Part shown: positions 29,977-39,360 of the stretch, one piece after another
Position numbering within the stretch: position 1 is the first letter of the stretch
Layout: the number at the start of each line of letters is the position of its first letter
NCBI GenBank assembly: GCA_900049755.1
Contig: LT160593.1
Span: 817,259 to 881,258 of the forward strand
Reading direction: 5' to 3'
Length of the DNA stretch: 64,000 bases
DNA from: Corynebacterium provencense
Lineage (GTDB): Bacteria > Actinomycetota > Actinomycetes > Mycobacteriales > Mycobacteriaceae
Made by a program: the position numbers and the translations under genes
The notes under the pieces: model-generated
The model's database searches: none
The model's input: only the letters and a program-made list of their open reading frames with translations
What the model was told of the DNA's origin: nothing

Positions 29977-31128
29977 TCACCGGGGACGCCGCCGGACGTG
30001 GAGGCGGGAGGGCGGCTTGTCCTCGTAGAGACCGGTGATCTGACGGCGCAGGTGCTCACGACGGTTGTAGGTGGCCTCCCTGATCGCGTCGTCACTGTCG
30101 AAACTCGACCCGATCGCCCCGGCCATCGTGCCCAGAGACGCCGTCATCCACGCAAGTTTCGCATAGCCCCAGGGGAAGGGCTCATCGTGGACCTGCATGC
30201 GGAAGTAGTTGACGTCCACGATGACCAGTGACATCACCAGCAGCACCAGAAACACCGTGGCGTAGATCATCGAGGCCGCGACGAGCACTGTCCCCACCGT
30301 CGCCCAGTTGTCCATCCGGGCACGCCACCTGGCGACGGAATCAGGTTCCCTGTCCGGCCACCGGTTCCACAGTCCGTTGTGGTAGATCAGCCAGAACGTC
30401 AGCGCGCCCACCGAGGCCATGCTGATCACTGCCATCCGCAGGATCGTGACGGCATGGGACATCTGCCACATCGAACCGTAGAAGATGCCGTAGGCGCCGG
30501 TGGCGACGGCGACCGCCAGGCAGCCGGTGAGCACCTTGTACAGCTGGCCCGGCCGGTTGCCGGCGATCATGCCGAGGAGCAGGCGGATGCCACGGCCGTG
30601 TCCGTCGATGACCCTGGTGACGTCGGCGTCGACGTCACCACCCTCGATGTCCCCGCCCTCCGAGACTCTCTCGCGTACCCCGGCACCCGCGGGCCTGCCC
30701 TTCAGCAGTCTCCCCAGTTCCTGGCGCAGCCCTTCCTGACAGCGCAGAAGGCCGAACGCCGGCAGGCAGAGCATTGTCGCCCTTCCGTGGTACACGGTCT
30801 GACTGATGACCGGACGCCGCGTCGTCAACGGGAGATCAGTGACGTAGATCAGCCGGTCCCAGCCGTAGCTGTCGAGAATCCCCGGGGCGGTGTCCGCCAG
30901 GCGGACACTGCCGTCCAACCGCATCGGCAGTGTGGCCGTGCGGACCTGGACCAGGGGACCTCCCCCGTCCCCGGACCGGCCCCCCGGACCGTACAGATCA
31001 TCGGGCGGGACGCCGAGCCGTGCGAGAGCGTTCAGCACCCGCTTCTCCGGCAGCCCGCGGTCGACCATCACCCCGATAACTCCGGATCCGGTCTCCCCGT
31101 CACCGTCGGCGAGCGCGCCATCTGACAT
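29977..31128 (-). CDS. membrane protein of unknown function
   Basis: 383-residue protein, not recognised. The N-terminal ~190 residues look cytoplasmic: VIGVMVDRGLPEKRVLNALARLG, then a region with LIYVTDLPLTTRRPVISQTV that could be a small nucleotide- or peptide-binding domain. About four membrane helices follow (VLTGCLAVAVATGAYGIFYG, VTILRMAVISMASVGALTFW, TVGTVLVAASMIYATVFLVL and a weak one near LAWMTASLGTMAGAIGSSF). The end is Arg-rich. ATG 31128 is preferred; GTG 31152 is eight residues earlier. It lies 54 bp downstream of lpd's stop side, facing the same way. Confidence 0.7.
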   Translation of the reverse strand: MSDGALADGDGETGSGVIGVMVDRGLPEKRVLNALARLGVPPDDLYGPGGRSGDGGGPLVQVRTATLPMRLDGSVRLADTAPGILDSYGWDRLIYVTDLPLTTRRPVISQTVYHGRATMLCLPAFGLLRCQEGLRQELGRLLKGRPAGAGVRERVSEGGDIEGGDVDADVTRVIDGHGRGIRLLLGMIAGNRPGQLYKVLTGCLAVAVATGAYGIFYGSMWQMSHAVTILRMAVISMASVGALTFWLIYHNGLWNRWPDREPDSVARWRARMDNWATVGTVLVAASMIYATVFLVLLVMSLVIVDVNYFRMQVHDEPFPWGYAKLAWMTASLGTMAGAIGSSFDSDDAIREATYNRREHLRRQITGLYEDKPPSRLHVRRRPR

Positions 31129-31182
31129 GGCTGAGATCGTACCCGTCCGCACTCCCGTACGGGAGTGCGGCCCGCCCGCAGA

Positions 31183-32607
31183 CTACAGGTTGATCATATG
31201 ACCCATGACACCCTCGGCGGCCTCCTTCACGGCCTCCGACAGGGTCGGGTGGGTGTGCACGTTGCGACCGATCTCCTCCGCGGTGAGGTCGAACCTCTGG
31301 GCGAGGGTGAGCTCGGGAAGAAGCTCCGAGACATCGGGGCCGACCATGTGGGCGCCGATGAGCTCGCCGTACTCGGCGTCCGCGATGATCTTGACGAAAC
31401 CTACTCCCTCGTTGAGGCCCTGCGCCTTACCGTTGGCACTGTAGGGGAAGGTCGCGACCTTGATCTCACGGCCGGATTCCTCGGCGCGGGCACGCGCGGC
31501 GTCCTCCGTGTAGCCGAAGGAGGCGACCTGCGGGCTGCAGAACGTGGCACGGGGCATGTTCATGTAGTCGCCCAGCTCCTGGGTCTCGGCTCCCGCGATG
31601 GTCTCCGCGGCGACGACCCCCTGAGCCTCCGCGACGTGGGCGAGCTGCAGCTTCGCCGTGACATCACCGATCGAGTAGATGTGCGGGACACTGGTCCGCA
31701 TGTGCTCGTCGATGGCGATCGCCCCCCGCCCGGTGAGCTCGACCCCCGTATTCTCCAGACCGAAGCCCTGCGTCCGAGGGGCGAAACCGATGGAGACCAT
31801 CACACGGTCTGAGTGGATGGTCTCCGAGGCGGAACCGTCGGCGGCCTCGATGTCGACCTCGACACCCCTGTCCCCGCCGAGGTCACGGACAGCGGTGGTC
31901 TTGTGACCGGTCTTCAGGGTGACACCGAGCTTCCTGTACTGCTTGGCGATCTCCTTGGAGACGTCCCTGTCCTCGTTGGGCAGGACGCGGTCCATGAACT
32001 CCACGATGGTGATGTCGACGCCGAAGTTGGCCAGTACGTAGGCGAACTCCATGCCGATCGCACCGGCACCGATGATGACCATCGACTTCGGGGCGTTCTC
32101 ATCGAGGATCTGTTCCTCGAAGGAGACGATGTTGCCGCCGATGGTCACACCGGGCAGGGACTTGACGACCGAGCCGGTGGCGATGATCGCGTTGTCGAAG
32201 GTGAGTGTCTTACCGGCGTCCGCGCCGTCGGAGATCTCGACGGTGTGGTCGTCGGTGAACGTTCCGAGACCGTTGATCTCGGTAATGCCGTTCTTCTTCA
32301 TCAGGAAGTGGACGCCCTTGACGATGCCCGCAGACACTTTCCGCGAGCGTTTGTGCGCGACGGTGTAGTCCATGCTGATGTTCTCACCCGTGATGCCGAA
32401 AGCTCGGGCGTCATGGGTCAGGATATGTGCGATGTCCGCGTTGCGGATCAGCGCCTTGGACGGGATACACCCGACGTTCAGGCACACCCCGCCCCAGTAC
32501 TGTTTCTCGACCACGGCGGTCTTCAGGCCCAGCTGGGCCGCACGGATCGCGGCCACGTACCCACCGGGGCCCGCGCCGACAACTACTACGTCATAATGTT
32601 CAGCCAC
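31183..32607 (-). CDS. lpd: dihydrolipoyl dehydrogenase (E3)
   Basis: FAD flavoprotein that reoxidises dihydrolipoamide of 2-oxoacid dehydrogenase complexes with NAD+. N-terminal FAD motif [18 protein letters not shown], redox disulfide [18 protein letters not shown] motif [12 protein letters not shown], and the catalytic His-Glu pair in VHTHPTLSE at the C terminus. The start is GTG at 32607: a TATCAT box sits seven bases upstream, so the mRNA is probably leaderless. Length 474 residues is typical. In C. glutamicum lpd is also a stand-alone gene. Confidence 0.95.
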   Translation of the reverse strand: MAEHYDVVVVGAGPGGYVAAIRAAQLGLKTAVVEKQYWGGVCLNVGCIPSKALIRNADIAHILTHDARAFGITGENISMDYTVAHKRSRKVSAGIVKGVHFLMKKNGITEINGLGTFTDDHTVEISDGADAGKTLTFDNAIIATGSVVKSLPGVTIGGNIVSFEEQILDENAPKSMVIIGAGAIGMEFAYVLANFGVDITIVEFMDRVLPNEDRDVSKEIAKQYRKLGVTLKTGHKTTAVRDLGGDRGVEVDIEAADGSASETIHSDRVMVSIGFAPRTQGFGLENTGVELTGRGAIAIDEHMRTSVPHIYSIGDVTAKLQLAHVAEAQGVVAAETIAGAETQELGDYMNMPRATFCSPQVASFGYTEDAARARAEESGREIKVATFPYSANGKAQGLNEGVGFVKIIADAEYGELIGAHMVGPDVSELLPELTLAQRFDLTAEEIGRNVHTHPTLSEAVKEAAEGVMGHMINL

Positions 32608-32656
32608 GGAACCGATGATACGTCCTTGTGCCGGAAATATCGTCCCGGGCACCGGC

Positions 32657-32689
32657 CTGACGGTCAGCGTCGGCCACGGGGTCCGTCAG
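32657..32689 (-). terminator. hairpin just after the 36-residue peptide gene
   Basis: 7-bp stem CTGACGG / CCGTCAG overlapping the peptide gene's stop, with a long loop and no T-run. Weak candidate for a terminator or mRNA-stabilising stem. Confidence 0.35.
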
Positions 32690-32796
32690 CTTCCGATGAC
32701 GAGCACCGGGGCCAGGAAGCTCAGCACGTCGTTGATGATCCCCCCTAAAGCTGAGTTGACGGCAACGACGAACTGGTCGACGGGTGAGAGATTCAT
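32686..32796 (-). CDS. 36-residue hydrophobic peptide, unknown function
   Basis: Short gene with ATG 32796, a clear AGGAG nine bases upstream and a TGA stop. The product begins MNLSPVDQFVVAVNSALG and continues with GIINDVLSFLAPVLVIGS. It has no signal peptide or charged tail and could form one amphipathic or membrane helix. Corynebacteria export very short porins (PorA, PorH of 45-57 residues) without signal peptides, and this peptide has similar size and character, but I see no direct sequence match. It is divergent from a mycolyltransferase, the enzyme type that modifies such porins. A toxin-like or regulatory peptide is the alternative. Confidence 0.6.
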   Translation of the reverse strand: MNLSPVDQFVVAVNSALGGIINDVLSFLAPVLVIGS

Positions 32797-33097
32797 GGTG
32801 GTGTGCTCCTGTGTCTGACAGTCTGCGGACCCGGCACGGGCCGGGTCACGGTCCGGGGCGCGAAGTGGTTCACGCAGCCCGGCGGATCGGATCGGTACGG
32901 GCCGGTTCCGGTCGACCAGCGCACACTACTGTGCACCTGGCCGTGGAACTCGACCGGAATGGACGGTACACGACCCGCCGGAACCGGGGGTGACGACGGG
33001 GAACAGCGTCCACGGGCCCTCCCGCCACGGCGGCGTGCATGTTAGTGTGTTCCACGTTCCAACCACCTCACAACGAATGACGAATCACGAGGTCCTG
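32797..33097. other. divergent intergenic region without genes
   Basis: 300 bp between the hydrophobic peptide gene and the mycolyltransferase gene. It should hold both promoters; TTAGTGT near 33040 is a possible -10 region for the mycolyltransferase. I see no RNA gene or repeat. Confidence 0.5.
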
Positions 33098-34441
33098 ATG
33101 CCCGACAACACCACACCGCTCAAGCGACGTTCTCTCAGGATCGCCGCAACAGCACTGGCCGCGACCCTCCCGGTGTGGGCGGTGACCGCCGGACCGGGGG
33201 GAGTTGTCCCCACTGCCGCCGCCCAACCCGGGCAGGAGGCCTCCGCCAGCGCTGAACCAGCGGTCGTCGACGGTCCCTTCGACAGCCGCGAGGCAGCCGA
33301 GAAGACGAACTACGTCCCTGCCGAGGAGGCCGCGTGGCGCAACCACGTGTACTCCGACACCGGGAGGCTCGACAAGATGGAGGAGTACAAGGTCCATTCC
33401 CCCTCCATGAACAGGGACATTCCGGTCGTCGTCATCAGGGCCGACAATGATGTCGTCAATCCTCCCACCCTCTACCTCCTCAACGGTGCCGACGGCGGTA
33501 CCGGCCTGGCGAACTGGCTGGAACAGACCACCGCCGCCGACTTCTACGGCAACCGTGTCGGCTCGGTGAACGTCGTCATCCCCATGTCCGGTGCCTTCTC
33601 CTACTACACCGACTGGGAGCAGCCCTCGGCCCTGGCCGGAGGCGGGGTCCAGAAGTGGGAGACCTTCCTCACCGGCGAGCTGCCCGGCCCGATGGAGAAG
33701 AAGCTGGGTACGACCAACCAGCACCGCGCCATCGTCGGAATGTCGATGTCGGCGTCCTCGGTACTCGTGTACGCCGAGCAGCACCAGAACCTCTATGACG
33801 CGGTCGCGTCCTACTCTGGCTGCCCCGCCACCTCAGGTGCCGCAGCCTCCACCGTGGATGTCGTCCTGGACCGCGGGAACGCGACCTACGAGGAGATGTG
33901 GGGCGACCGCAACGGGGAGACCGCCAGAAGGAACGACGCGCTACTCAACGTCGACAAACTGAGCGGTCAGAAGAACATCTACATTTCGTCCAGCTCCGGC
34001 CTCATGGGTGAACACGACGTGCCCTCCGGTGACCGTCTGCGCGGCAACCCCGTCGGCTCCGTGACCCCCGCCGTGGAAGGCGGCGCGATCGAGGCCGTGT
34101 CCAACGTCTGCACCCACGCCTTCAAGGCCGCCGCCGACAAGGCGGGAATCGACTCGGACAGGAACAACATCAACTGGAACTTCCGTGACACCGGAACCCA
34201 CCAGTGGGGTTACTGGCAGGACGACATGTTCCTCTCCTGGCCCACCCTCGCCGCCGGCCTCGGCCTCGACACCGGGGAAGCCGAGAAGAAGGCCAGGCAG
34301 GCGGCTGAAGACTACCTCGCGGCCAACCCCGGTGTCGGGGCAGCGGGGTCTGTCCCCCTGCTCATCGACACCTGGAACAACGCCTGGGAGAAGACCTACG
34401 GTGACGGGGCAGACGGGAACGGCGAAGGGGCCGGAGCCTGA
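33098..34441 (+). CDS. cmt: corynemycolyltransferase (antigen 85-type esterase)
   Basis: Secreted acyltransferase that moves mycolates onto trehalose, arabinogalactan or porins at the outer face of the cell envelope. Signal peptide: KRRSLRIAATALAATLPVWAVTA, with processing probably near AAAQPG. Alpha/beta-hydrolase core: TLYLLNGADGGTG, VIPMSGAFSYYTDW, nucleophile elbow IVGMSMSASS (Ser at about residue 216) and a C-terminal His in TGTHQWGYWQDD. Mature length ~410 fits the cmt family. ATG 33098 has GAGGT five bases upstream. Which of the several paralogues it is cannot be told. Confidence 0.88.
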   Translation: MPDNTTPLKRRSLRIAATALAATLPVWAVTAGPGGVVPTAAAQPGQEASASAEPAVVDGPFDSREAAEKTNYVPAEEAAWRNHVYSDTGRLDKMEEYKVHSPSMNRDIPVVVIRADNDVVNPPTLYLLNGADGGTGLANWLEQTTAADFYGNRVGSVNVVIPMSGAFSYYTDWEQPSALAGGGVQKWETFLTGELPGPMEKKLGTTNQHRAIVGMSMSASSVLVYAEQHQNLYDAVASYSGCPATSGAAASTVDVVLDRGNATYEEMWGDRNGETARRNDALLNVDKLSGQKNIYISSSSGLMGEHDVPSGDRLRGNPVGSVTPAVEGGAIEAVSNVCTHAFKAAADKAGIDSDRNNINWNFRDTGTHQWGYWQDDMFLSWPTLAAGLGLDTGEAEKKARQAAEDYLAANPGVGAAGSVPLLIDTWNNAWEKTYGDGADGNGEGAGA

Positions 34442-34719
34442 CCGGAGTCACCGGGCGGCCGCCGTCGACGACCCGGGCAGCGGAGCCGGCACGGTTTGCC
34501 GGCCGGGCCCTGTCAGCGGCGACCGTGGTCGTCGCCCTCTCCGGCTATGTCGTGATCGTCGTCGCCGGACGGGCACTGGACACCGCCGACTACGAACGTT
34601 TCACTGTCTACTGGGGTCTCTTCTTCACCTGCACGGGAATACTCGACGGGCTTCTCCATGAGACCACCCGTGCCGTGGCAGCGCGACGGGTCTCCGGGGC
34701 AACCGTCATCCCGGCCGGC

Positions 34720-34747
34720 CCCGGCAAGCCCGCCCCGGCAAGCCCGC
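34720..34747. repeat. 14-bp tandem duplication causing frameshift
   Basis: CCCGGCAAGCCCGC occurs twice in tandem. Removal of 14 bp aligns the upstream and downstream frames. Confidence 0.92.
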
Positions 34748-35366
34748 CCGCCCCCTGCATGTCGCGGCCCAGGCAGCGCTCGCCACAGCCGCTCTCGGGC
34801 TCGTCGCTTCCCTGCTGCCGGTGCCGACGATCACCCGGGACCCCGGGGGTACCGGCACTGTCCTGTTCGCACTCGGCCTGGCGTCATACACCGTCCAGGC
34901 CGCCGTCTGCGGCATACTCTCGGCCACCGGCCGGTGGAGAGCCTACGCCCGGCTCATCGGGGTCGACAGCGCAGTCCGGGTGGTGCTCGCAGTCGCGGCC
35001 TGGGCGGCCGGACTGCAACTCACCGCATTTCTGCTGGTGACCGTCATCGGAGCCGTGAGCTGGACAGGAATACTGTTCACCGGTCGCTCCGGAGTGCGGA
35101 CCCTGACACAGGCCGTCGCCGATGTCACGACCGGCCGGTTCCTCCGGCGCACCGGGACGGCGATGCTCGCCTCAGGGGCAGGTGCACTGCTCATCACCGG
35201 GTTCCCGGTGCTGCTCACCGCCACCTCCGGGGACGCCGCCCCCGGTTCACTCGCCGCCCTGATCACCGCGGTCACCCTGACCAGGGCCCCTCTGCTCGTG
35301 CCCCTGCAACGGTTCACCCCGGCGCTCATAGTGCACTTCGCCCGCCGGAAGGACCGGCCGGTCCGT

Positions 35367-35398
35367 GCCCTGTGGCGTCCGCGCCCTGTGGCGTCCGC
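35367..35398. repeat. 16-bp tandem duplication causing frameshift
   Basis: GCCCTGTGGCGTCCGC occurs twice in tandem. Removal of 16 bp aligns the second and third frames of the flippase-like gene. Confidence 0.92.
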
Positions 35399-35749
35399 TG
35401 GCGGCCTGCGCGGGTGCCGCAGCCGGTGGCGGGCTGCTCGCCCTGTGGACGGGGGTCCCACTGGCCTCCCTGTTCCTGCCACCGGAACTCGTCACCGGTG
35501 CCGGGGTCTACGCTGTCCTGACCTGCGCCTCGGGGGCACTCGCCGTCCTGACCGTCACCGGCACCTCCGTACTGACCCGGGAGCAGCACGGTGCCTACCT
35601 CGCAGGCTGGGCGGTGGCCACCGTCACGGCCGTGGCACTCCTCCTGACCGTGGCGGACCCTGTCACAGGGACAGCGCTGGCACTCGGCGTGGCGCCGCTG
35701 GCAGGAGCCGTGGTCCACCTGGCGGCGCCCGCGCTCATCCCCTCCCGCA

Positions 35750-37054
35750 TCAGGCCTTCGTGACCTCCACGGCAGGCCCGTTGTCCACGGGCAGATTCCG
35801 CCGCGAGAAGACGGTGACGACGACCAGGCACAGTACCGACATGACGATCCCGAACCCCAGCATCTCCGGGTAGGTGAAACTGTCGGACAGTTCCGTGAGG
35901 ATCATCGGGAAGAAGAACCCGATGTACGTCAACGTGTAGTAGACGGCGGTCAGGCCACCGAGGTCGTCCGGGCCGGCGATGCGCTGGACCTCGGTCAGCC
36001 CGGACACCAGGCACAGCCCGTACCCGCATCCGAGGATCACCGCGACAACGACAGTGTTCCAGATCGCGATACTGCCGGAGGAGGCGGTCGCCACGACCAT
36101 TCCGACAACGACAATGCACAGTCCGCTGATCGGCCCTCGCGCACTGGAGGTGGTGTTGATCCTCGGACCGAACCTCTGGATGGCGAACCCGCAGCCCAGC
36201 GCGATGACGGTGAGCAGGGCGGAGAAGGCGATCGGCGCGGAGACCTGGGACTGGACGAGTCGGGGCATGATCGCGTACGAGACACCGGCGGCGCCGAAGA
36301 CCCAGGGTGCCATCGGCGCGACGACGGTGAGGAAGCGGGGATGCCGGGCAGTGGGTGTGAGCAGGTCGGACCAGAAAGAACCGCGGACCCTCAGGTGGGC
36401 GGACTGACGGGTCTCCGGGACCGAGAGTATCCCCGCCGTGGCGAAGACCGACAGGACGACATGGACGATGTAGGGCAACTGACCGGGAATGGGCCCCCAT
36501 TCCGCGAGAACACCAGCCAGGCCGGCCCCCAGGCCGAACCCTGCGGTCATCGACATGGTCGCACGCTGAGCTCCCGAGGACGGGCCCGCACCCGGGTCGA
36601 AGGGGGCGACGGACAGCTCCTTCACCCACGATCCACCCGCCGACATGACGATGCCGACAGCCAGACCGGCGAGGACACGGCCCGTGAAAATGGACCACTC
36701 CGTGGTTTCACCGGCGGCGATGAACACGCTGCCGAGAAGAGCTATCAGCGGGGCCGGGAGCATGACCGGTTTGCGCCCGTACCGGTCGGACAGTGGACCG
36801 CAGACCAGCAGGCCGGCGACGATACCCACCGCGTAGGAGACGAGCAGTGAATCGACGAAGACGTCACTGAACACCGCCTCGTGACGGTAGAAGACCAGCA
36901 TCGGGGTGGCCTCGTTGCCTCCCCACGCCACACTGAAGACGGCGAAGGCGACGAAGAGCCAGGCTTTCGAGTCCCTGCCCGTGTTTCTGCCCCTGCCTGT
37001 CTTCTTCGTCGTCGACACCGGTTGATCCGGTTCTTCCTGAGTCATGTCGTTCAT
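35750..37054 (-). CDS. major facilitator superfamily transporter
   Basis: 434-residue, 12-helix MFS permease. The signature loop between helices 2 and 3 is GPLSDRYGRKPVMLPAP, and helix 4-5 shows FTGRVLAGLAVGIVMSAGGSWVKEL. The N-terminal tail before helix 1 is charged (TTKKTGRGRNTGRDSK). It resembles corynebacterial drug/metabolite exporters; substrate unknown. ATG 37054 is taken, with GGAG close upstream; ATG 37045 is the alternative. Its 3' end overlaps the convergent flippase-like gene by 14 bp. It is divergent from the acyl-CoA dehydrogenase gene. Confidence 0.82.
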   Translation of the reverse strand: MNDMTQEEPDQPVSTTKKTGRGRNTGRDSKAWLFVAFAVFSVAWGGNEATPMLVFYRHEAVFSDVFVDSLLVSYAVGIVAGLLVCGPLSDRYGRKPVMLPAPLIALLGSVFIAAGETTEWSIFTGRVLAGLAVGIVMSAGGSWVKELSVAPFDPGAGPSSGAQRATMSMTAGFGLGAGLAGVLAEWGPIPGQLPYIVHVVLSVFATAGILSVPETRQSAHLRVRGSFWSDLLTPTARHPRFLTVVAPMAPWVFGAAGVSYAIMPRLVQSQVSAPIAFSALLTVIALGCGFAIQRFGPRINTTSSARGPISGLCIVVVGMVVATASSGSIAIWNTVVVAVILGCGYGLCLVSGLTEVQRIAGPDDLGGLTAVYYTLTYIGFFFPMILTELSDSFTYPEMLGFGIVMSVLCLVVVTVFSRRNLPVDNGPAVEVTKA

Positions 37055-37143
37055 CCTAGACTCCGCCCCCACCTGCATCGCAATGTGGTCAGACCTTAGT
37101 GGGGGGCGTTGTCGGAACTCCGGCTCCGATACCATCGGCTGGT

Positions 37144-39360
37144 ATGCCACCCACCGACACCACAGGACTGACCCGCCGCACCAGAGGAACCCCGGGAGAC
37201 TCCCCCCGCAGACTCAGCCCCCCTGACGACACCGAACAACCTTCCGGTTCCGGTACCGCAGCCGGGACCGCATCCCGGGCCACCTCCGAAGTCACCGCCG
37301 AACTCAGAGCCGTCCTCGACGGCCCCTTCGCCGCGGCACGTGACTCCGCCAGAGCCCTGACCGAACAGAAGCACTTCCGCCCCGACGCCACCCTCACCCT
37401 CGACGAGGCACGCGAAAGGACCTTCGCACAACTCCACGACATCCTCGGCACCGGAGCTCCCCGCGGGGCCTTCCGGACCGCCCACGGCGGCACCGGAGAC
37501 ATCGGCACAACCCTCGCCGCGATCGAGACCGTCGGAGGAGCCGACCTCTCCCTCATGGTCAAGGCGGGAGTCCAGTGGGGCCTGTGGGGCGGAGCGGTGG
37601 AGAATCTCGGCACCGAACGCCACATTCCGCTGATCAGGGACATCATGGAGCTTCGTGTCCCCGGCTCCTTCGCGATGACTGAACGCGGACACGGCTCCGA
37701 CGTCCAGGCACTGCAGACGACCGCCGTGTACGACAGGGTCACCCGGGAATTCGTGATCAACACCCCCACGCCCATGGCGGAGAAGTGGTACATCGGCAAC
37801 GCGGCCAGGCACGCGACCAAAGCAGCGGTCTTCTGCCAGCTCTACACCCCCGCCGGAGACTACGAACCGGAGGACGCCACCGATCCCACCGTCGTCACAG
37901 GTGGCGTCCCCGCGTCCTGGGGCCCCTCCCACGGCGTGCACTGCATCATCGTCGGACTCCGGGACCACGACGGTGGCGTCCTCCCCGGGGTACACATCGG
38001 CGACCACGGTCACAAGGGCGGACTTCCCGGCGTCGACAACGGGACAATCAGATTCGACCACGTGCGGGTACCTGCGGAGAACCTGCTCAACCGCTTCGCC
38101 GACGTCTCCCCCGACGGCACCTACTCCTCACCCGTCGAATCCGACGGGGCACGGTTCTTCACCATGCTGGGAGCCCTGGTCCGCGGCAGAATCACCGTCG
38201 GAGCGTCCGCCGGGGCAGCAGCCCGCACCGCCCTGACGATCGCCACCGGCTACGCCAACAGGCGACGCCAGTTCGCCCCCGACGACTCACTGCCGGAGAC
38301 CAGACTCATCGGACACCGGCAGCACCGGCTGCGCCTCATCCCGCTCATCGCCCGTTCCTACGCACTCCAGACCGCGACCAACCAGCTCATCACCAGACTG
38401 GCCGAACTGGAGTCCACCGTGCCGGACCGCACAGCCATGACCGATGACCAGGCAGTGGACCAGCGCGAACTCGAGGCCCACGCCGCAGCGCTCAAAGCCG
38501 TGAACACCTCCCACGCCACCCGCACCATCCAGGAATGCCGCGAAGCCTGCGGCGGAGCCGGATACATGGCGGAGAACCTCCTCACCTCCTTCAAGGCCGA
38601 CTCCGACGTCTTCACCACCTTCGAAGGCGACAACGTGGTCATGCTGCAGCTGGCAGCCAAGGAACTCCTCACCGGATTCTCCCGCGAGATGAGCGGACTC
38701 GGCCCCCTCGAACTGGTCCGCTTCGGCCTCGACAGTTTCGGGACACTGCTGAAAAGACGCACCGCCGCAGGAACCGTCATCCAGAACCTCGTCGACTCCG
38801 TCTCCGACCGCGAGACAACCTCCCTGTTCGACCCCGCCTACCAGATCGAACTCCTCACCGAAAGGGAGGACCGGCTGCTGATGAGTCTCATCCGCAGGAT
38901 CAGACCGGCCCGGAAAATGGACGTCGCGGACGCCGCAGCCCTCGTCGACAGCACCCAGGACCACATGGTCGCCTGCGCCCTCGCGCACGTGGACCGCATC
39001 GTCCTCGAAAGTCTCCTCGAAGCAGAGTCCGGCATGGAGGAAGGCCAGGCCAAGAGAATCATGGAACAGGTCCGCGACGTCTACGTGCTCGACATCATCC
39101 ACTCCGCCGGCAGCTGGTACCAGGAACAGAACATCCTCACCGGCACCCGCACCAAAGCCGCCCGGGCAGCGCTCAACGACCTCGTCGACTCCCTCGGACC
39201 GTGGTCACAGGTACTGGTGGACGCCTTCGCCGTACCCGCCACCGTCCTCGACATCCCCCTGCTCCAAGACGTCGACGACCCCTCCACGCTGACATACCGG
39301 TCCGACACCTGTCCGGCCGCCGGAATGCCCCCTGCCGGAGAACCGGAGACGACACCGTGA
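37144..39360 (+). CDS. acyl-CoA dehydrogenase/oxidase family protein
   Basis: 738-residue flavoprotein that introduces the alpha-beta double bond in acyl-CoA. Motifs: MVKAGVQWGLWGGAV, SFAMTERGHGSDVQ (FAD/substrate loop), EKWYIGNAARHA, IRFDHVRVPAENLLNRF, and ECREACGGAGYMAENLL with the FEGDNVVMLQ acid region. The length and the C-terminal ~200-residue helical domain resemble acyl-CoA oxidases more than classical dehydrogenases. ATG 37144 is preceded by TACCAT eight bases upstream, so a leaderless start. The first ~45 residues are disordered. The YccF gene overlaps its stop. Confidence 0.85.
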   Translation: MPPTDTTGLTRRTRGTPGDSPRRLSPPDDTEQPSGSGTAAGTASRATSEVTAELRAVLDGPFAAARDSARALTEQKHFRPDATLTLDEARERTFAQLHDILGTGAPRGAFRTAHGGTGDIGTTLAAIETVGGADLSLMVKAGVQWGLWGGAVENLGTERHIPLIRDIMELRVPGSFAMTERGHGSDVQALQTTAVYDRVTREFVINTPTPMAEKWYIGNAARHATKAAVFCQLYTPAGDYEPEDATDPTVVTGGVPASWGPSHGVHCIIVGLRDHDGGVLPGVHIGDHGHKGGLPGVDNGTIRFDHVRVPAENLLNRFADVSPDGTYSSPVESDGARFFTMLGALVRGRITVGASAGAAARTALTIATGYANRRRQFAPDDSLPETRLIGHRQHRLRLIPLIARSYALQTATNQLITRLAELESTVPDRTAMTDDQAVDQRELEAHAAALKAVNTSHATRTIQECREACGGAGYMAENLLTSFKADSDVFTTFEGDNVVMLQLAAKELLTGFSREMSGLGPLELVRFGLDSFGTLLKRRTAAGTVIQNLVDSVSDRETTSLFDPAYQIELLTEREDRLLMSLIRRIRPARKMDVADAAALVDSTQDHMVACALAHVDRIVLESLLEAESGMEEGQAKRIMEQVRDVYVLDIIHSAGSWYQEQNILTGTRTKAARAALNDLVDSLGPWSQVLVDAFAVPATVLDIPLLQDVDDPSTLTYRSDTCPAAGMPPAGEPETTP

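Larger units (their letters stand above)
34525..35763 (+). pseudogene. polysaccharide flippase-like membrane protein, two frameshifts
   Basis: Multi-span membrane protein resembling Wzx/MATE-type polysaccharide exporters, spread over three frames. Frame one: VVVALSGYVVIVVAGRALDTADY and LHETTRAVAARR. Frame two: LFALGLASYTVQAAVCGILSATG through LVPLQRFTPALIVHFARRKDR. Frame three: AGAAAGGGLLALWTGVP to the TGA at 35763. Each shift falls on a perfect tandem duplication, 14 bp at 34720-34747 and 16 bp at 35367-35398; removing one copy of each makes the frame continuous. The start is uncertain, GTG 34525 or a CTG overlapping the upstream stop. Either mis-assembly or real slippage mutations. Confidence 0.7.

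Noticed and set aside
29871..29994. CRISPR-like array
   Set aside because: Units are contiguous 10- and 18-bp tandem repeats without spacers of regular length, and no cas genes are present.
28449..30095. 548-codon minus-strand reading frame opposite aceA
   Set aside because: Antisense shadow of isocitrate lyase plus the terminator region; no motifs or ribosome site.
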